A DNA stretch of 35,078 nt, taken from an uncultured Lachnospiraceae bacterium (lineage in GTDB: Bacteria; Bacillota; Clostridia; Lachnospirales; Lachnospiraceae). A model generated the notes under the pieces. The model saw nothing but the letters and a program-made list of their open reading frames with translations, did no database searches and had not been told where the DNA came from. Below, piece by piece: positions 17,186-25,561 of this stretch. The number at the start of each line of letters is the position of its first letter. Position 1 is the stretch's first letter. Location of the stretch: positions 1 through 35,078 of the forward strand of contig CAMEIX010000026.1 of assembly GCA_945919075.1 (NCBI GenBank). Direction: 5' to 3'. Position numbers and translations under genes: made by a program.

Positions 17186-17932
17186 ATGATCAGTGATAAA
17201 AAAAAGGTAGCCATTCTGGAACAATATGTGGACAGGGAGGCAACTGCCGGGAATTTCAGTGAGGAAATGCGCTTTTACAACATGGTAAAAATGGGGCAGA
17301 AGGAAGAGATCGAAGAGGAGTTAAAGAAGAGGGGATTTTTAAAAAACGAAAAGTATCATTTATGCGAAGATCCCCTTCAGAACATGAAATATCATCTGGT
17401 CATTACGGCAGCCATGCTGGCCCGTTTCTGCATAGAGGGAGGGATGGAATATAATCACGCGTATCATCTTTCCGACGTGTATATAAACAGGGCGGATAAG
17501 GCGGTCAACATAGAGGGACTGTACACGGTTTATCAGGAAATGTGTCTGGCATACACCAAACAGATGGGGCTTCTTAGGAAATCTTCCGTTTATTCCAAAC
17601 CGGTGGTAAAAAGCATGGATTATATTTATTCCCACCTGCACTGCCGGACCACCGTTTCGGAAATTGCGGAAAAAATCGGTCTGAATGAAAATTATTTTTC
17701 CAGACTTTTTCAGAAAGAGGTGGGAATCCCCGTCAGCCGCTATGTATTGCTCAAAAAAATAGAAGTAGCACAGAATATGTTGAAATTTTCGGATTACAGC
17801 AGCCTGGAAATTTCAGAGTTATTATCCTTTTCTTCACAAAGTCACTTTATTTCCAATTTTAAAAAAGAATGTCATATGACACCCCGGGAATACCGGAATC
17901 TCTATTACAATAATATGGGATTGGAAGGATAA
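17186..17932 (+). CDS. AraC-family transcriptional regulator
   Basis: The protein has 248 residues. The C-terminal 100 residues (about 145-245) are an AraC/XylS double helix-turn-helix domain, with TVSEIAEKIGLNENYFSRLF in the first motif and SSQSHFISNFKKECHMTPREY in the second (motif split here only for naming). The N-terminal part is helical, with DPLQNMKYHL and ARFCIEGGM, as in AraC regulators without a cupin sensor. It is divergent from the GH3-MATE operon with 158 bp between start codons, so it most likely controls that operon in response to a sugar. The downstream fatty acid operon has its own promoter. Confidence 0.88.
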   Translation: MISDKKKVAILEQYVDREATAGNFSEEMRFYNMVKMGQKEEIEEELKKRGFLKNEKYHLCEDPLQNMKYHLVITAAMLARFCIEGGMEYNHAYHLSDVYINRADKAVNIEGLYTVYQEMCLAYTKQMGLLRKSSVYSKPVVKSMDYIYSHLHCRTTVSEIAEKIGLNENYFSRLFQKEVGIPVSRYVLLKKIEVAQNMLKFSDYSSLEISELLSFSSQSHFISNFKKECHMTPREYRNLYYNNMGLEG

Positions 17933-17939
17933 AAAATAT

Positions 17940-18013
17940 CTTGACAATCAAAGTATTTGGATGTATGATTCTCCCTGTTGATATTTTGACAATCAAATAA
18001 CTTGAAAATCAAA
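17940..18013 (+). promoter_or_regulatory. Three FabT-like operators upstream of acpP
   Basis: Three near-identical 13-bp elements of the form YTTGAMAATCAAA are at 17940-17952, 17985-17997 and 18001-18013. The second is a perfect TTTGA-N3-TCAAA dyad; the other two begin with C. The form resembles the palindrome bound by the MarR-type repressor FabT in streptococci and lactococci. The first overlaps the -35 box, and the other two lie just past the expected transcription start, which suits repression. The last two are 16 bp apart, so cooperative binding is possible. The operon's own marR gene (26652-27092) is the candidate binder; this link is inferred. Confidence 0.7.
17941..17969 (+). promoter_or_regulatory. 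Strong promoter of the fatty acid synthesis operon
   Basis: Consensus TTGACA (17941-17946), exactly 17 nt, then TATGAT (17964-17969). It is the best promoter match in the window and lies 77 nt upstream of acpP. Its -35 box is inside the first FabT-like operator. Confidence 0.85.
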
Positions 18014-18045
18014 ACAAAAAGAGAATAGGAAAGAAGGAGCAAATT

Positions 18046-18273
18046 ATGTTAGAAAAGGTAAAAGAAATTATCGAAGAGAAGTTGAATGTGGATGGTGTTG
18101 AAATTACTGCTGAAACCAGATTTAAGGAAGACTTGGAAGCAGATTCCCTGGATCTTTTCGAACTGGTAATGGCACTGGAAGACGAATTTGATGTGGAAAT
18201 CCCTACCGAGGATCTTGCAAATATTACAACGGTTGGTGCAGTTATTGATTACATCGAAAGCAAGCAGGCATAA
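18046..18273 (+). CDS. acpP: Acyl carrier protein
   Basis: A 75-residue acidic protein that carries growing fatty acyl chains. Ser34 in EADSLDLFE is the site where 4'-phosphopantetheine is attached. Length, the four-helix pattern and the acidic helix II ([16 protein letters not shown]) are typical. AAGGAGC precedes the ATG. It is the first gene of the operon, and fabK starts 33 nt downstream. Confidence 0.96.
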   Translation: MLEKVKEIIEEKLNVDGVEITAETRFKEDLEADSLDLFELVMALEDEFDVEIPTEDLANITTVGAVIDYIESKQA

Positions 18274-18306
18274 ATCGGTTTAGGATGAAATGATAGGGAA
18301 ATGAGT

Positions 18307-19254
18307 ATGAAGACTAAGATTACAGAACTTTTAGGAATTGAGTATCCCATCATCCAGGGCGGTATGGCATGGGTGGCAGAGCATAAGCTTGCTGCCGCCG
18401 TGTCAAACGCGGGAGGTCTGGGACTAATCGGTGCAGCAAGTGCACCCCCCGAAGTAGTACGGGATGAGATAAGAAAGTGCAGGGCACTGACAGAGAAACC
18501 CTTTGGTGTCAATGTGATGTTGTTGAACCCCAATGCGGATGAAGTGGCAAAGATAATCGTGGAGGAAGGCGTAAAGGTGGTTACCACAGGCGCCGGAAGT
18601 CCTTCTAAATATATGGATATGTGGAAAAAAGCCGGGGTCAAAGTGATTCCGGTAGTAGCAAGCGTTGCTATGGCAAAAATGATGGAGCGCGCAGGTGCGG
18701 ATGCAGTCGTTGCGGAAGGAATGGAAAGCGGTGGACACATCGGTAGCACTACGACCATGGCATTGGTGCCTCAGGTAGTGGATGCGGTGCAGATACCGGT
18801 TATTGCAGCAGGCGGTATCGGAGACGGACGGGGGCTTGCGGCAGCATTTATGTTAGGTGCAAAGGCTGTCCAGATGGGAACCCGCTTCGTAGTAGCGGAA
18901 GAATCCATTGTACATGAAAATTACAAAAACAAACTCATCAAAGCTTCCGATATTGATTCGGAAGTGACCGGCATGACCACCGGTCATCCGGTTCGTTGTA
19001 TTCGAAACAAAATGACAAAAGAATATCTGCGTCTGGAAAGAGAAGGTGCCGATTTCATGGAGTTAGAGAAACTGACACTGGGCTCCTTAAGGAATGCCGT
19101 GGTGGATGGAGACGTGGTGAACGGAACCGTCATGGCAGGTCAGATTGCAGGCCTTATTAAGAAGACACAGAGTTGTAAGGAAATCATGGAAGAAATGATG
19201 AGAGAGGCGGAAGAAACATTCCGTTTTGCGGAGGAAAATATATGGGCAAAGTAG
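18307..19254 (+). CDS. fabK: Enoyl-ACP reductase II (FMN-dependent)
   Basis: FabK performs the last reduction of each elongation cycle, converting enoyl-ACP to acyl-ACP with FMN and NAD(P)H. I chose the Met at 18307 (MKTKITELLGIEYPIIQGG) because AGGG lies 8 nt upstream and the N-terminus matches streptococcal FabK; the ATG at 18301 is too close to that site. From this start, the product is 315 residues and the conserved catalytic His is residue 144 (GMESGGHIG), as in pneumococcal FabK. The FMN-site motifs IPVIAAGGIGDG and MGTRFV are intact. The end overlaps fabD by 13 nt. No fabI is present here. Confidence 0.95.
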   Translation: MKTKITELLGIEYPIIQGGMAWVAEHKLAAAVSNAGGLGLIGAASAPPEVVRDEIRKCRALTEKPFGVNVMLLNPNADEVAKIIVEEGVKVVTTGAGSPSKYMDMWKKAGVKVIPVVASVAMAKMMERAGADAVVAEGMESGGHIGSTTTMALVPQVVDAVQIPVIAAGGIGDGRGLAAAFMLGAKAVQMGTRFVVAEESIVHENYKNKLIKASDIDSEVTGMTTGHPVRCIRNKMTKEYLRLEREGADFMELEKLTLGSLRNAVVDGDVVNGTVMAGQIAGLIKKTQSCKEIMEEMMREAEETFRFAEENIWAK

Positions 19255-20159
19255 CATTCTTGTTTCCCGGACAGGGAGCACAATATGTGGGAATGGGCAA
19301 GGATTTCTATGATTCACTGGACAGTGCGAGAGAAATCTATGACCTTGCAAAAGAAGCAACCGGCATTGATGTGGCAGAAATCTGTTTCACGGAAAATGAA
19401 AAGATTAACATTACCGAATACACCCAGATTGCACTGTTAACTACCGAACTTGCGATTTTAAAAGTGGTACAGAATCTGGGAATCAAAGCGGACTTTGGTG
19501 CAGGATTAAGTTTGGGGGAATACGGTGCCTTAGGACTTTCCGGAGCCGTGGAGTACAAAGATTTGTTCCTCCTTATCAGAAAGCGCGGACTTTACATGCA
19601 GGAAGCATATCCTACAGGCGGTGCCATGAGTGCGGTACTGGGAATGGACGCGGATGCAATTGATGCGGTTCTTAAGACCGTGGATGGTATCGTATCCATT
19701 GCCAATGATAACTGCCCCGGCCAGATTGTGATTACCGGGGAAGAAAAGGCAGTGAAAGAAGCAAGTGAGATATTAACGGAAAACGGTGCCAAAAGATGTA
19801 TTCCCCTAAAGGTCAGCGGGCCTTTCCACTCCGAACTCTTAAAAGGGGCAGGAGAACTGCTTAAGAAAGAACTGGAGCAGGTAAAGGTAGGGGAAATCCA
19901 GGTTCCTTACATCAGTAATGTGGATGCGAAAGAAGTAACAGACCCTTCCACAATCAAAGGCCTTTTGGAGAAACAGGTGGCAAGCAGGGTCCGTTTCCGG
20001 GAAAGTATCCTTTTATTAAAGGAATTGGGTGTCACAACCTTTGTGGAAATCGGCCCCGGAAAAACTTTGGCTGGCTTTGTAAAGAAGATTGACAAGGATC
20101 TTAAGGTCATCAATGTGGAAAAGATGGAAGACCTGTCAAAGCTCACCGCAAGTCTCTAA
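19242..20159 (+). CDS. fabD: Malonyl-CoA:ACP transacylase
   Basis: FabD moves malonyl groups from CoA to ACP. The protein has 305 residues, with the N-terminal FLFPGQGAQYVGMG motif. The nucleophile Ser90 is in GLSLGEY, where Leu replaces the more usual His, as in many clostridial forms. His196 in GPFHSELL completes the catalytic dyad, and the C-terminal EIGPGKTLAGF motif is present. GGAGG lies 8 nt before the ATG, inside the end of fabK, so the two are translationally coupled. Confidence 0.96.
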   Translation: MGKVAFLFPGQGAQYVGMGKDFYDSLDSAREIYDLAKEATGIDVAEICFTENEKINITEYTQIALLTTELAILKVVQNLGIKADFGAGLSLGEYGALGLSGAVEYKDLFLLIRKRGLYMQEAYPTGGAMSAVLGMDADAIDAVLKTVDGIVSIANDNCPGQIVITGEEKAVKEASEILTENGAKRCIPLKVSGPFHSELLKGAGELLKKELEQVKVGEIQVPYISNVDAKEVTDPSTIKGLLEKQVASRVRFRESILLLKELGVTTFVEIGPGKTLAGFVKKIDKDLKVINVEKMEDLSKLTASL

Positions 20160-20176
20160 GAGAAAGAGGAGAAATC

Positions 20177-20926
20177 ATGGAAAAATTATTGGAAGGAAAA
20201 ATTGCTCTTATTACCGGAGCCGGCAGAGGTATCGGCAGGGGAATCGCCATAGCCTATGCAAAACAGGGCGCTACCGTTTTGATTAATTACAACGGTTCTA
20301 AGGAACGCGCAGAGGCAGTTTGTGAGGAAATCAGGGCAAACGGAGGAACCGCAGAAAGCTTTGGCTTTAATGTGGCAGATTATGCAGCCAGCGAAAAGGC
20401 GGTTAAGGATATTTTAGAGAAATACGGCCGTGTGGATATCCTGGTAAACAATGCCGGTATCACAAAGGACAATCTGATCCTAAAAATGTCCGAGCAGGAT
20501 TTTGATGATGTTATCAATATTAATTTGAAAGGTGCATTTAACCTGATTAAGCATCTTTCCAGAAATTTCTTAAAATTGCGTCACGGAAAAATTATAAATA
20601 TTTCTTCCGTATCCGGCGTAATGGGAAATCCCGGGCAGGCAAATTATGCGGCAAGTAAAGCCGGAATTATCGGTCTGACCAAGAGTATTGCAAGAGAATT
20701 GGGAAGCCGGAATGTCTGCGTGAATGCGATTGCCCCCGGATTTGTGGAAACGGATATGACAAATGCCCTCCCCGAAGCGGTTTTGGAGAGGGGAAAAGAA
20801 TCCACGGTTTTAGGACGTCTCGGCAGGGTAGAAGACATTGCCGACGCAGCGGTATTTTTGGGAAGCGGTATGGCAGATTACATTACCGGTCAGGTACTCT
20901 GTGTGGATGGTGGCATGGCAATTTAA
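20177..20926 (+). CDS. fabG: 3-oxoacyl-ACP reductase
   Basis: FabG reduces 3-ketoacyl-ACP with NADPH. The protein has 249 residues. The Rossmann motif GAGRGIGRGIA is near the N-terminus, NNAGI follows, and the catalytic Tyr157 and Lys161 are in YAASKAG with a Ser in the preceding NISSVSG. The end (GQVLCVDGGMAI) is typical of short-chain dehydrogenases. AGAGGAG precedes the ATG, 17 nt after fabD. An unusually long gap follows before fabF. Confidence 0.95.
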   Translation: MEKLLEGKIALITGAGRGIGRGIAIAYAKQGATVLINYNGSKERAEAVCEEIRANGGTAESFGFNVADYAASEKAVKDILEKYGRVDILVNNAGITKDNLILKMSEQDFDDVININLKGAFNLIKHLSRNFLKLRHGKIINISSVSGVMGNPGQANYAASKAGIIGLTKSIARELGSRNVCVNAIAPGFVETDMTNALPEAVLERGKESTVLGRLGRVEDIADAAVFLGSGMADYITGQVLCVDGGMAI

Positions 20927-21026
20927 TTTGTGCCGGGTTTCGGTGAAAACCTGACATGTAGCACCGGCCCTTCGCCAAAGGCGAATGATAAATGGGTCGA
21001 TATTCCCGAATGAAAGGAAACGAAAA
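20927..21026 (+). other. 100-bp fabG-fabF spacer with nested hairpins
   Basis: The other gaps from fabK to fabH are 24 nt or less, or overlaps. This one holds GGGTTT/AAAACC-type pairing around 20937-20951 and a 6-bp hairpin TTCGCC-AAA-GGCGAA at 20971-20985, then the fabF ribosome binding site (AAAGGA). No promoter or T-run is evident. It could be an mRNA processing or stability element, or a small dispersed repeat inserted in the operon. Confidence 0.4.
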
Positions 21027-22262
21027 ATGAAGAAACGTGTTGTAGTAACAGGTTTGGGAGCCATTACTCCCATCGGTAACAATGTGGCAGATTTTTGGGC
21101 AGGAATCAAAAAGGGAAAGATTGGTTTTGCACCGATTACCTATTTTGATACCACCGAATACAAATGCAAGCTTGCGGCTGAAGTAAAAGATTTCAAGCCG
21201 GAAGAATATATGGACAAAAAAGCAGCAAGACGTATGGAGCTTTTCTGTCAGTATGCCGTAGCGGCAACCGGAGAAGCAATAAAGGATGCCGGTCTTGACA
21301 TGGAAAAGGAAGACGCTTACCGCGTAGGCTGCGCAGTGGGCAGCGGTATCGGAAGCCTGCAGGCCATGGAAAGAGAGCATGCACGTCTTTTGGAAAAGGG
21401 TCCTTCCAAAATCGGACCGCTTTTAGTACCCTTGATGATTTCCAATATGGCAGCAGGCAATGTAAGTATTGCCTATGGTCTGAAAGGCAAGAGCATTAAC
21501 GTGGTAACCGCTTGTGCTACCGGTACCAACTCCATTGGGGAAGCGTTCCGTACCATTCAGTACGGGGATGCCGATGTGATGGTTGCAGGGGGAACAGAAG
21601 GTAGCATTACACCCATCGGTGTTTCCGGATTCAGTGCACTGACTGCACTTTCTTCCTGTGAAGATCCGGAAAAATGTTCCATTCCTTTTGATAAGAACAG
21701 AAGCGGATTCATTATGGGTGAAGGTGCGGGCATCGTCATTTTAGAGGAACTGGAGCATGCAAAAAAACGTGGTGCCAGAATTTACGCAGAAGTATTAGGC
21801 TATGGATGTTCTTCCGATGCTTATCATATTACCAGTCCCGCCGAAGACGGTGCGGGAGCCGCAACCGCAATGTTAAATGCACTGCATGACGGCGGCGTGG
21901 ATAAGAACGATCTGACCTATATCAATGCACACGGAACCAGCACCCATCACAATGATCTCTTTGAAACCAGGGCAATCAAACTGGCCTTCGGGGACCATGC
22001 AAAGGATATAAGGATCAATTCCACCAAGTCCATGGTAGGACATCTTTTAGGTGCTGCCGGAGCGGTAGAATTCTTAACCTGCGTAAAAGAAATAGAAGAA
22101 GGTTTCATTCACAGAACCGTAGGTCTGACTGAATGTGAAGAAGAGATGGATCTGGATTATTGTAAGCAGAGCTATGAGGAAGAAGTGCCTTATGCACTTT
22201 CCAATTCCCTTGGTTTCGGTGGTCATAATGCCAGCATTCTGATTGGTAAATACAGCGAATAG
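21027..22262 (+). CDS. fabF: 3-oxoacyl-ACP synthase II
   Basis: FabF elongates acyl-ACP by condensation with malonyl-ACP. The start is taken at 21027 ([17 protein letters not shown]), which follows AAAGGA; an in-frame ATG at 20985 only adds a non-conserved extension from the spacer. The protein has 411 residues, with the KAS II triad Cys163 ([11 protein letters not shown]), His302 ([11 protein letters not shown]) and His339 ([14 protein letters not shown]). The ending [13 protein letters not shown] is typical. fabZ begins 12 nt later; in the common operon order accB would lie between them. Confidence 0.96.
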   Translation: MKKRVVVTGLGAITPIGNNVADFWAGIKKGKIGFAPITYFDTTEYKCKLAAEVKDFKPEEYMDKKAARRMELFCQYAVAATGEAIKDAGLDMEKEDAYRVGCAVGSGIGSLQAMEREHARLLEKGPSKIGPLLVPLMISNMAAGNVSIAYGLKGKSINVVTACATGTNSIGEAFRTIQYGDADVMVAGGTEGSITPIGVSGFSALTALSSCEDPEKCSIPFDKNRSGFIMGEGAGIVILEELEHAKKRGARIYAEVLGYGCSSDAYHITSPAEDGAGAATAMLNALHDGGVDKNDLTYINAHGTSTHHNDLFETRAIKLAFGDHAKDIRINSTKSMVGHLLGAAGAVEFLTCVKEIEEGFIHRTVGLTECEEEMDLDYCKQSYEEEVPYALSNSLGFGGHNASILIGKYSE

Positions 22263-22273
22263 GAGCACGGAAA

Positions 22274-22702
22274 ATGGCAGTTTATACAACGAAAGAAATT
22301 ATGGAAATTATTCCTCACAGACAGCCTTTTTTACTCATTGATACCATTGAGGAATTAGAGCCGGGAAAAAGAGCCGTGGGCAAAAAATGCGTCAGCATGG
22401 GAGAACCCTATTTCGGCGGACACTTTCCGGGAAATCCGGTTATGCCCGGAGTTTTACTTATCGAAGCTTTGGCACAGGTGGGCGCAGTGGCTATGCTTGA
22501 CCTCCCGGAAATGAAGGGGAAAACAGCATACTTTGCCGGCATTGACAAAGCACGTTTCCGTAAAAAGGTAGTACCCGGTGATGTGCTTATGCTGGAAACC
22601 GAAATTGTGAAAGTAAAAGGTCCTATCGGTGTGGGAAAGGCACAGGCTTTTGTAGAAGGAAAAAAAGTAGCAGAGGCAGAACTTACCTTTGCAATCGGTT
22701 AA
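22274..22702 (+). CDS. fabZ: 3-hydroxyacyl-ACP dehydratase
   Basis: FabZ removes water from 3-hydroxyacyl-ACP to give trans-2-enoyl-ACP. The 142-residue hotdog-fold protein begins with [15 protein letters not shown]. Catalytic His50 is in [14 protein letters not shown] and Glu64 is in [23 protein letters not shown] precedes the ATG. It lies directly between fabF and accDA; accC would normally follow here and is missing. Confidence 0.96.
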   Translation: MAVYTTKEIMEIIPHRQPFLLIDTIEELEPGKRAVGKKCVSMGEPYFGGHFPGNPVMPGVLLIEALAQVGAVAMLDLPEMKGKTAYFAGIDKARFRKKVVPGDVLMLETEIVKVKGPIGVGKAQAFVEGKKVAEAELTFAIG

Positions 22703-22726
22703 TAACCGGAATCAGAGGTGATTTGA

Positions 22727-24496
22727 ATGAAAATTCCAAGAATAAAAAGAAGTCGCAATTTTGCGAAAATCTTTGGCGGAGAAGATGCTTCCTTCGGTAT
22801 GACAAAACTGGTGGAGGAAGAAAGTGTGGAAACATCCAAAACCCGGACAGAGGAAGAGGATGATACAAAAATAAAATGTCCCAAATGCGGCAAGATGGTA
22901 AATCGTGCCAGAGTTGTAAAACGAAAATATATCTGTTATGAATGCGGCAGCTATTTCAGGGTGAGAACCTTGAACCGTATTAAAATGGTAGCAGACCCGG
23001 GTACTTTTACTCCCTGGTTTTCCAAGACGGAAATCAAAAATCCCCTTGGATTTGCAGGCTATGAGGATAAGGTGAAGGAAGCAAGGGAAAAGACCGGGTT
23101 GGACGAGGCCGTTACCATCGGACGCTGTAAAGTATTCGGGGAAGATATTGTACTGGGTGTCTGCGATGCCCGGTTTATGATGGCCAGTATGGGTCATGTT
23201 GTGGGAGAGAAGATTACCAAGGCCATGGAAAGAGCCGTGGAAGAAAAACTTCCCGTGTTCTTATTCTGCTGTTCCGGTGGTGCCAGAATGCAGGAAGGCA
23301 TTGTTTCTCTGATGCAGATGGCAAAGACCTCCGCGGCAATCCAGAAATTAGGGGAGGCAGGACTCTTTTATTGCCCCATTCTGACAGACCCTACCACAGG
23401 TGGTGTGACGGCAAGTTTTGCCATGTTAGGGGATGTCATTATGGCAGAGCCCGGAGCCCTCATTGGGTTTGCCGGTCCCCGTGTCATCCGTCAGACCATC
23501 GGACAGGAACTCCCGGAAGGATTCCAGACCGCGGAATTTCTGGTGGAGCATGGTATTATTGACGGAATCGTGCGACGGGACCGCTTAAAAAAGACCATAT
23601 ACTTTTTGGTAAAAGCACACCAGTGCAAAGAAGGAAACTATGCCAATTTCGGTGATGTGAACTATCACTTTGTTCCTACTGAAATTATAAAAGAGCGGGC
23701 TGCAAAAGCAGTGACAAAAAGTGCCTGGGAAAAGGTGAAAGCAGTCCGCAGCGTGGACAGAGCTTCGGCTTTAGACTATATGGAAGTGATTTTCGACCAC
23801 TTTGTAGAAGCTCATGGCGACAGGGCATTTCGGGATGACCCCGCAATTGTGGGCGGAATCGGCTTCATTGGCGGGCAGGCAGTGACGGTTATTGCAGACC
23901 ACAAAGGAAGAAACTTAAAAGAATGTCAGGAACGAAACTATGGCATGCCCATGCCGGAGGGGTACCGTAAAGCACTTCGTCTTATGAAGCAGGCGGAGAA
24001 ATTTAACCGTCCCATTGTCTGCTTTGTGAATACCTCCGGGGCTTATCCGGGAATGGAAGCGGAAGAGCGTGGCATGGGAGAAAGTATTGCAAGAAACCTG
24101 ATGGAAATGTCGGCATTACAAGTTCCCGTGCTTTGCATCATGATCGGAGAAGGCGGAAGCGGAGGTGCCCTTGCAACGGCAGTGGGCAATGAAGTCTGGA
24201 TGTTAGAGAACGCTACTTACTCCATTCTTTCTCCGGAGGGCTTTTCTTCCATCCTGTGGAAAGATTCAGGCAGGGCAGAGGAAGCCAGTGAAGTGATGAA
24301 AATTACGGCACAGGATCTGAAGGAGCTTCATATTATCGATAAGATTATTCCGGAATTCGGTGGTGCGGATGATTCCACCAAGAAAGCCATCGGTGGCTAT
24401 CTGAAGGAAAATATTTGCGCTTTTCTTAAAAAGTATGAAGGAGCAAAGAGAGAAGACATCAGTGCGGAAAGATACGACAGATTCCGTGCATTTTAG
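22727..24496 (+). CDS. accDA: Fused acetyl-CoA carboxylase carboxyltransferase, beta and alpha subunits
   Basis: The carboxyltransferase moves CO2 from carboxybiotin to acetyl-CoA, making malonyl-CoA. This single 589-residue protein joins AccD and AccA. The AccD part (about 1-320) has a zinc ribbon with Cys51/54/70/73 and the [11 protein letters not shown] and [12 protein letters not shown] motifs. The AccA part (about 325-589) has [22 protein letters not shown] and [10 protein letters not shown]. The first ~60 helical residues of a free-standing AccA are largely lost at the junction. There is no stop codon or frameshift between the halves, so it is a true fusion. A typical AccB and AccC are needed as partners and are not encoded in this window. 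Confidence 0.94.
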   Translation: MKIPRIKRSRNFAKIFGGEDASFGMTKLVEEESVETSKTRTEEEDDTKIKCPKCGKMVNRARVVKRKYICYECGSYFRVRTLNRIKMVADPGTFTPWFSKTEIKNPLGFAGYEDKVKEAREKTGLDEAVTIGRCKVFGEDIVLGVCDARFMMASMGHVVGEKITKAMERAVEEKLPVFLFCCSGGARMQEGIVSLMQMAKTSAAIQKLGEAGLFYCPILTDPTTGGVTASFAMLGDVIMAEPGALIGFAGPRVIRQTIGQELPEGFQTAEFLVEHGIIDGIVRRDRLKKTIYFLVKAHQCKEGNYANFGDVNYHFVPTEIIKERAAKAVTKSAWEKVKAVRSVDRASALDYMEVIFDHFVEAHGDRAFRDDPAIVGGIGFIGGQAVTVIADHKGRNLKECQERNYGMPMPEGYRKALRLMKQAEKFNRPIVCFVNTSGAYPGMEAEERGMGESIARNLMEMSALQVPVLCIMIGEGGSGGALATAVGNEVWMLENATYSILSPEGFSSILWKDSGRAEEASEVMKITAQDLKELHIIDKIIPEFGGADDSTKKAIGGYLKENICAFLKKYEGAKREDISAERYDRFRAF

Positions 24497-24505
24497 AGGA
24501 AGATT

Positions 24506-25561
24506 ATGAATATTTCAAGCTTAAAGATAGGGGATCTTGTAGCGCGTATTCCGGTAATCCAGGGCGGTATGGGTGTCGGCGTCAGTCTTTCCGGACTGGC
24601 AGGAGCCGTAGCCTGTGTGGGCGGTGTGGGTGTCATATCCACAGCCCAGATTGGCTTTCGTGACCCGGAATTTGCGAAAAACCCCATTGAAACCAATTTA
24701 AGAGTCATCGGAGAGGAAATCAAAAAGGCCAGGGAACTGGCATGCGGCGGAGTCCTCGGGGTTAATATCATGGTGGCTACCAGACGTTATGAAGAATATG
24801 TAAAAGCCGCTGTGGAGGCAGGTATTGATCTGATTATTTCCGGCGCAGGACTTCCGCTTAATTTGCCGGAACTGGTGAAAGGGAGTCTGACTAAGATTGC
24901 TCCCATTGTCTCCAGCAGGAAGGCATTGGATGTGATCATTCGTTTCTGGAAAAAGAAATATCAGAAACTGCCGGATCTGGTGGTGATTGAAGGACCGGAA
25001 GCCGGAGGCCATTTAGGCTTTTCTAAGGAAGAACTGGACAGTTTTACAAAAGAAAGCTATGACGAAGAAATAAAGTCCATTCTGGATTATGCAAAAGAGC
25101 TGGAAAAAGAAGAACAGGTATCCATGCCCGTAGTGGTTGCCGGTGGTGTATATGAGAGAAAGGATTTGGAGCATTATGTTTCCATGGGAGCAGCCGGAGT
25201 GCAGATGGCAACCCGCTTTGTGACTACGGAGGAATGTGATGCAAGCATGGCTTACAAACAGGCGTACATCCATGCAAAAAAAGAAGATATTGAAATTATA
25301 AAAAGTCCCGTGGGAATGCCCGGAAGAGCGATTCACAATGCCTTCCTTGACAAAGTGAATGCCGGTGAGCGGTTTATGAGAGGCTGTAGACAGTGTATCA
25401 AAACCTGTGATGTTTTAACGGCACCTTACTGTATTACGGAAGCCTTGATCAATGCAGTGGAAGGCAGGCTGGACGAAGGACTGATTTTCTGCGGAAGCAA
25501 TGCCTGCCGTGCAGAAAAGATTGAAACAGTAAAAGATATTATGGAGGAATTTGCACCATGA
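24506..25561 (+). CDS. FabK/nitronate monooxygenase-family flavoprotein with Cys-rich tail
   Basis: A 351-residue TIM-barrel flavoprotein of the FabK/nitronate monooxygenase (2-nitropropane dioxygenase) family. It has IPVIQGGMGVGVSLSGLAG near the N-terminus, His169 in GPEAGGHLGF aligning with the FabK catalytic His, and MPVVVAGGVYER and MATRFV for FMN binding. Unlike FabK (18307-19254) it has a C-terminal extension with six Cys: 294, 297, 301, 309, 329 and 334 (GCRQCIKTC, PYCI, FCGSNAC). These could bind a metal or Fe-S cluster. It lies between accDA (9 nt) and fabH (4-nt ATGA overlap), so it is in the operon. A second enoyl reductase or a lipid-related oxidoreductase is possible; the substrate is unknown. 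Confidence 0.85.
   Translation: MNISSLKIGDLVARIPVIQGGMGVGVSLSGLAGAVACVGGVGVISTAQIGFRDPEFAKNPIETNLRVIGEEIKKARELACGGVLGVNIMVATRRYEEYVKAAVEAGIDLIISGAGLPLNLPELVKGSLTKIAPIVSSRKALDVIIRFWKKKYQKLPDLVVIEGPEAGGHLGFSKEELDSFTKESYDEEIKSILDYAKELEKEEQVSMPVVVAGGVYERKDLEHYVSMGAAGVQMATRFVTTEECDASMAYKQAYIHAKKEDIEIIKSPVGMPGRAIHNAFLDKVNAGERFMRGCRQCIKTCDVLTAPYCITEALINAVEGRLDEGLIFCGSNACRAEKIETVKDIMEEFAP

Noticed and set aside
17986..17991. Second TTGACA as a further promoter before acpP
   Set aside because: No acceptable -10 box lies 16-18 nt downstream; the hexamer is part of the second operator repeat.
20985..21026. N-terminal extension of FabF
   Set aside because: The extra residues come from the hairpin spacer and include the ribosome binding site; conserved FabF sequence starts at 21027.
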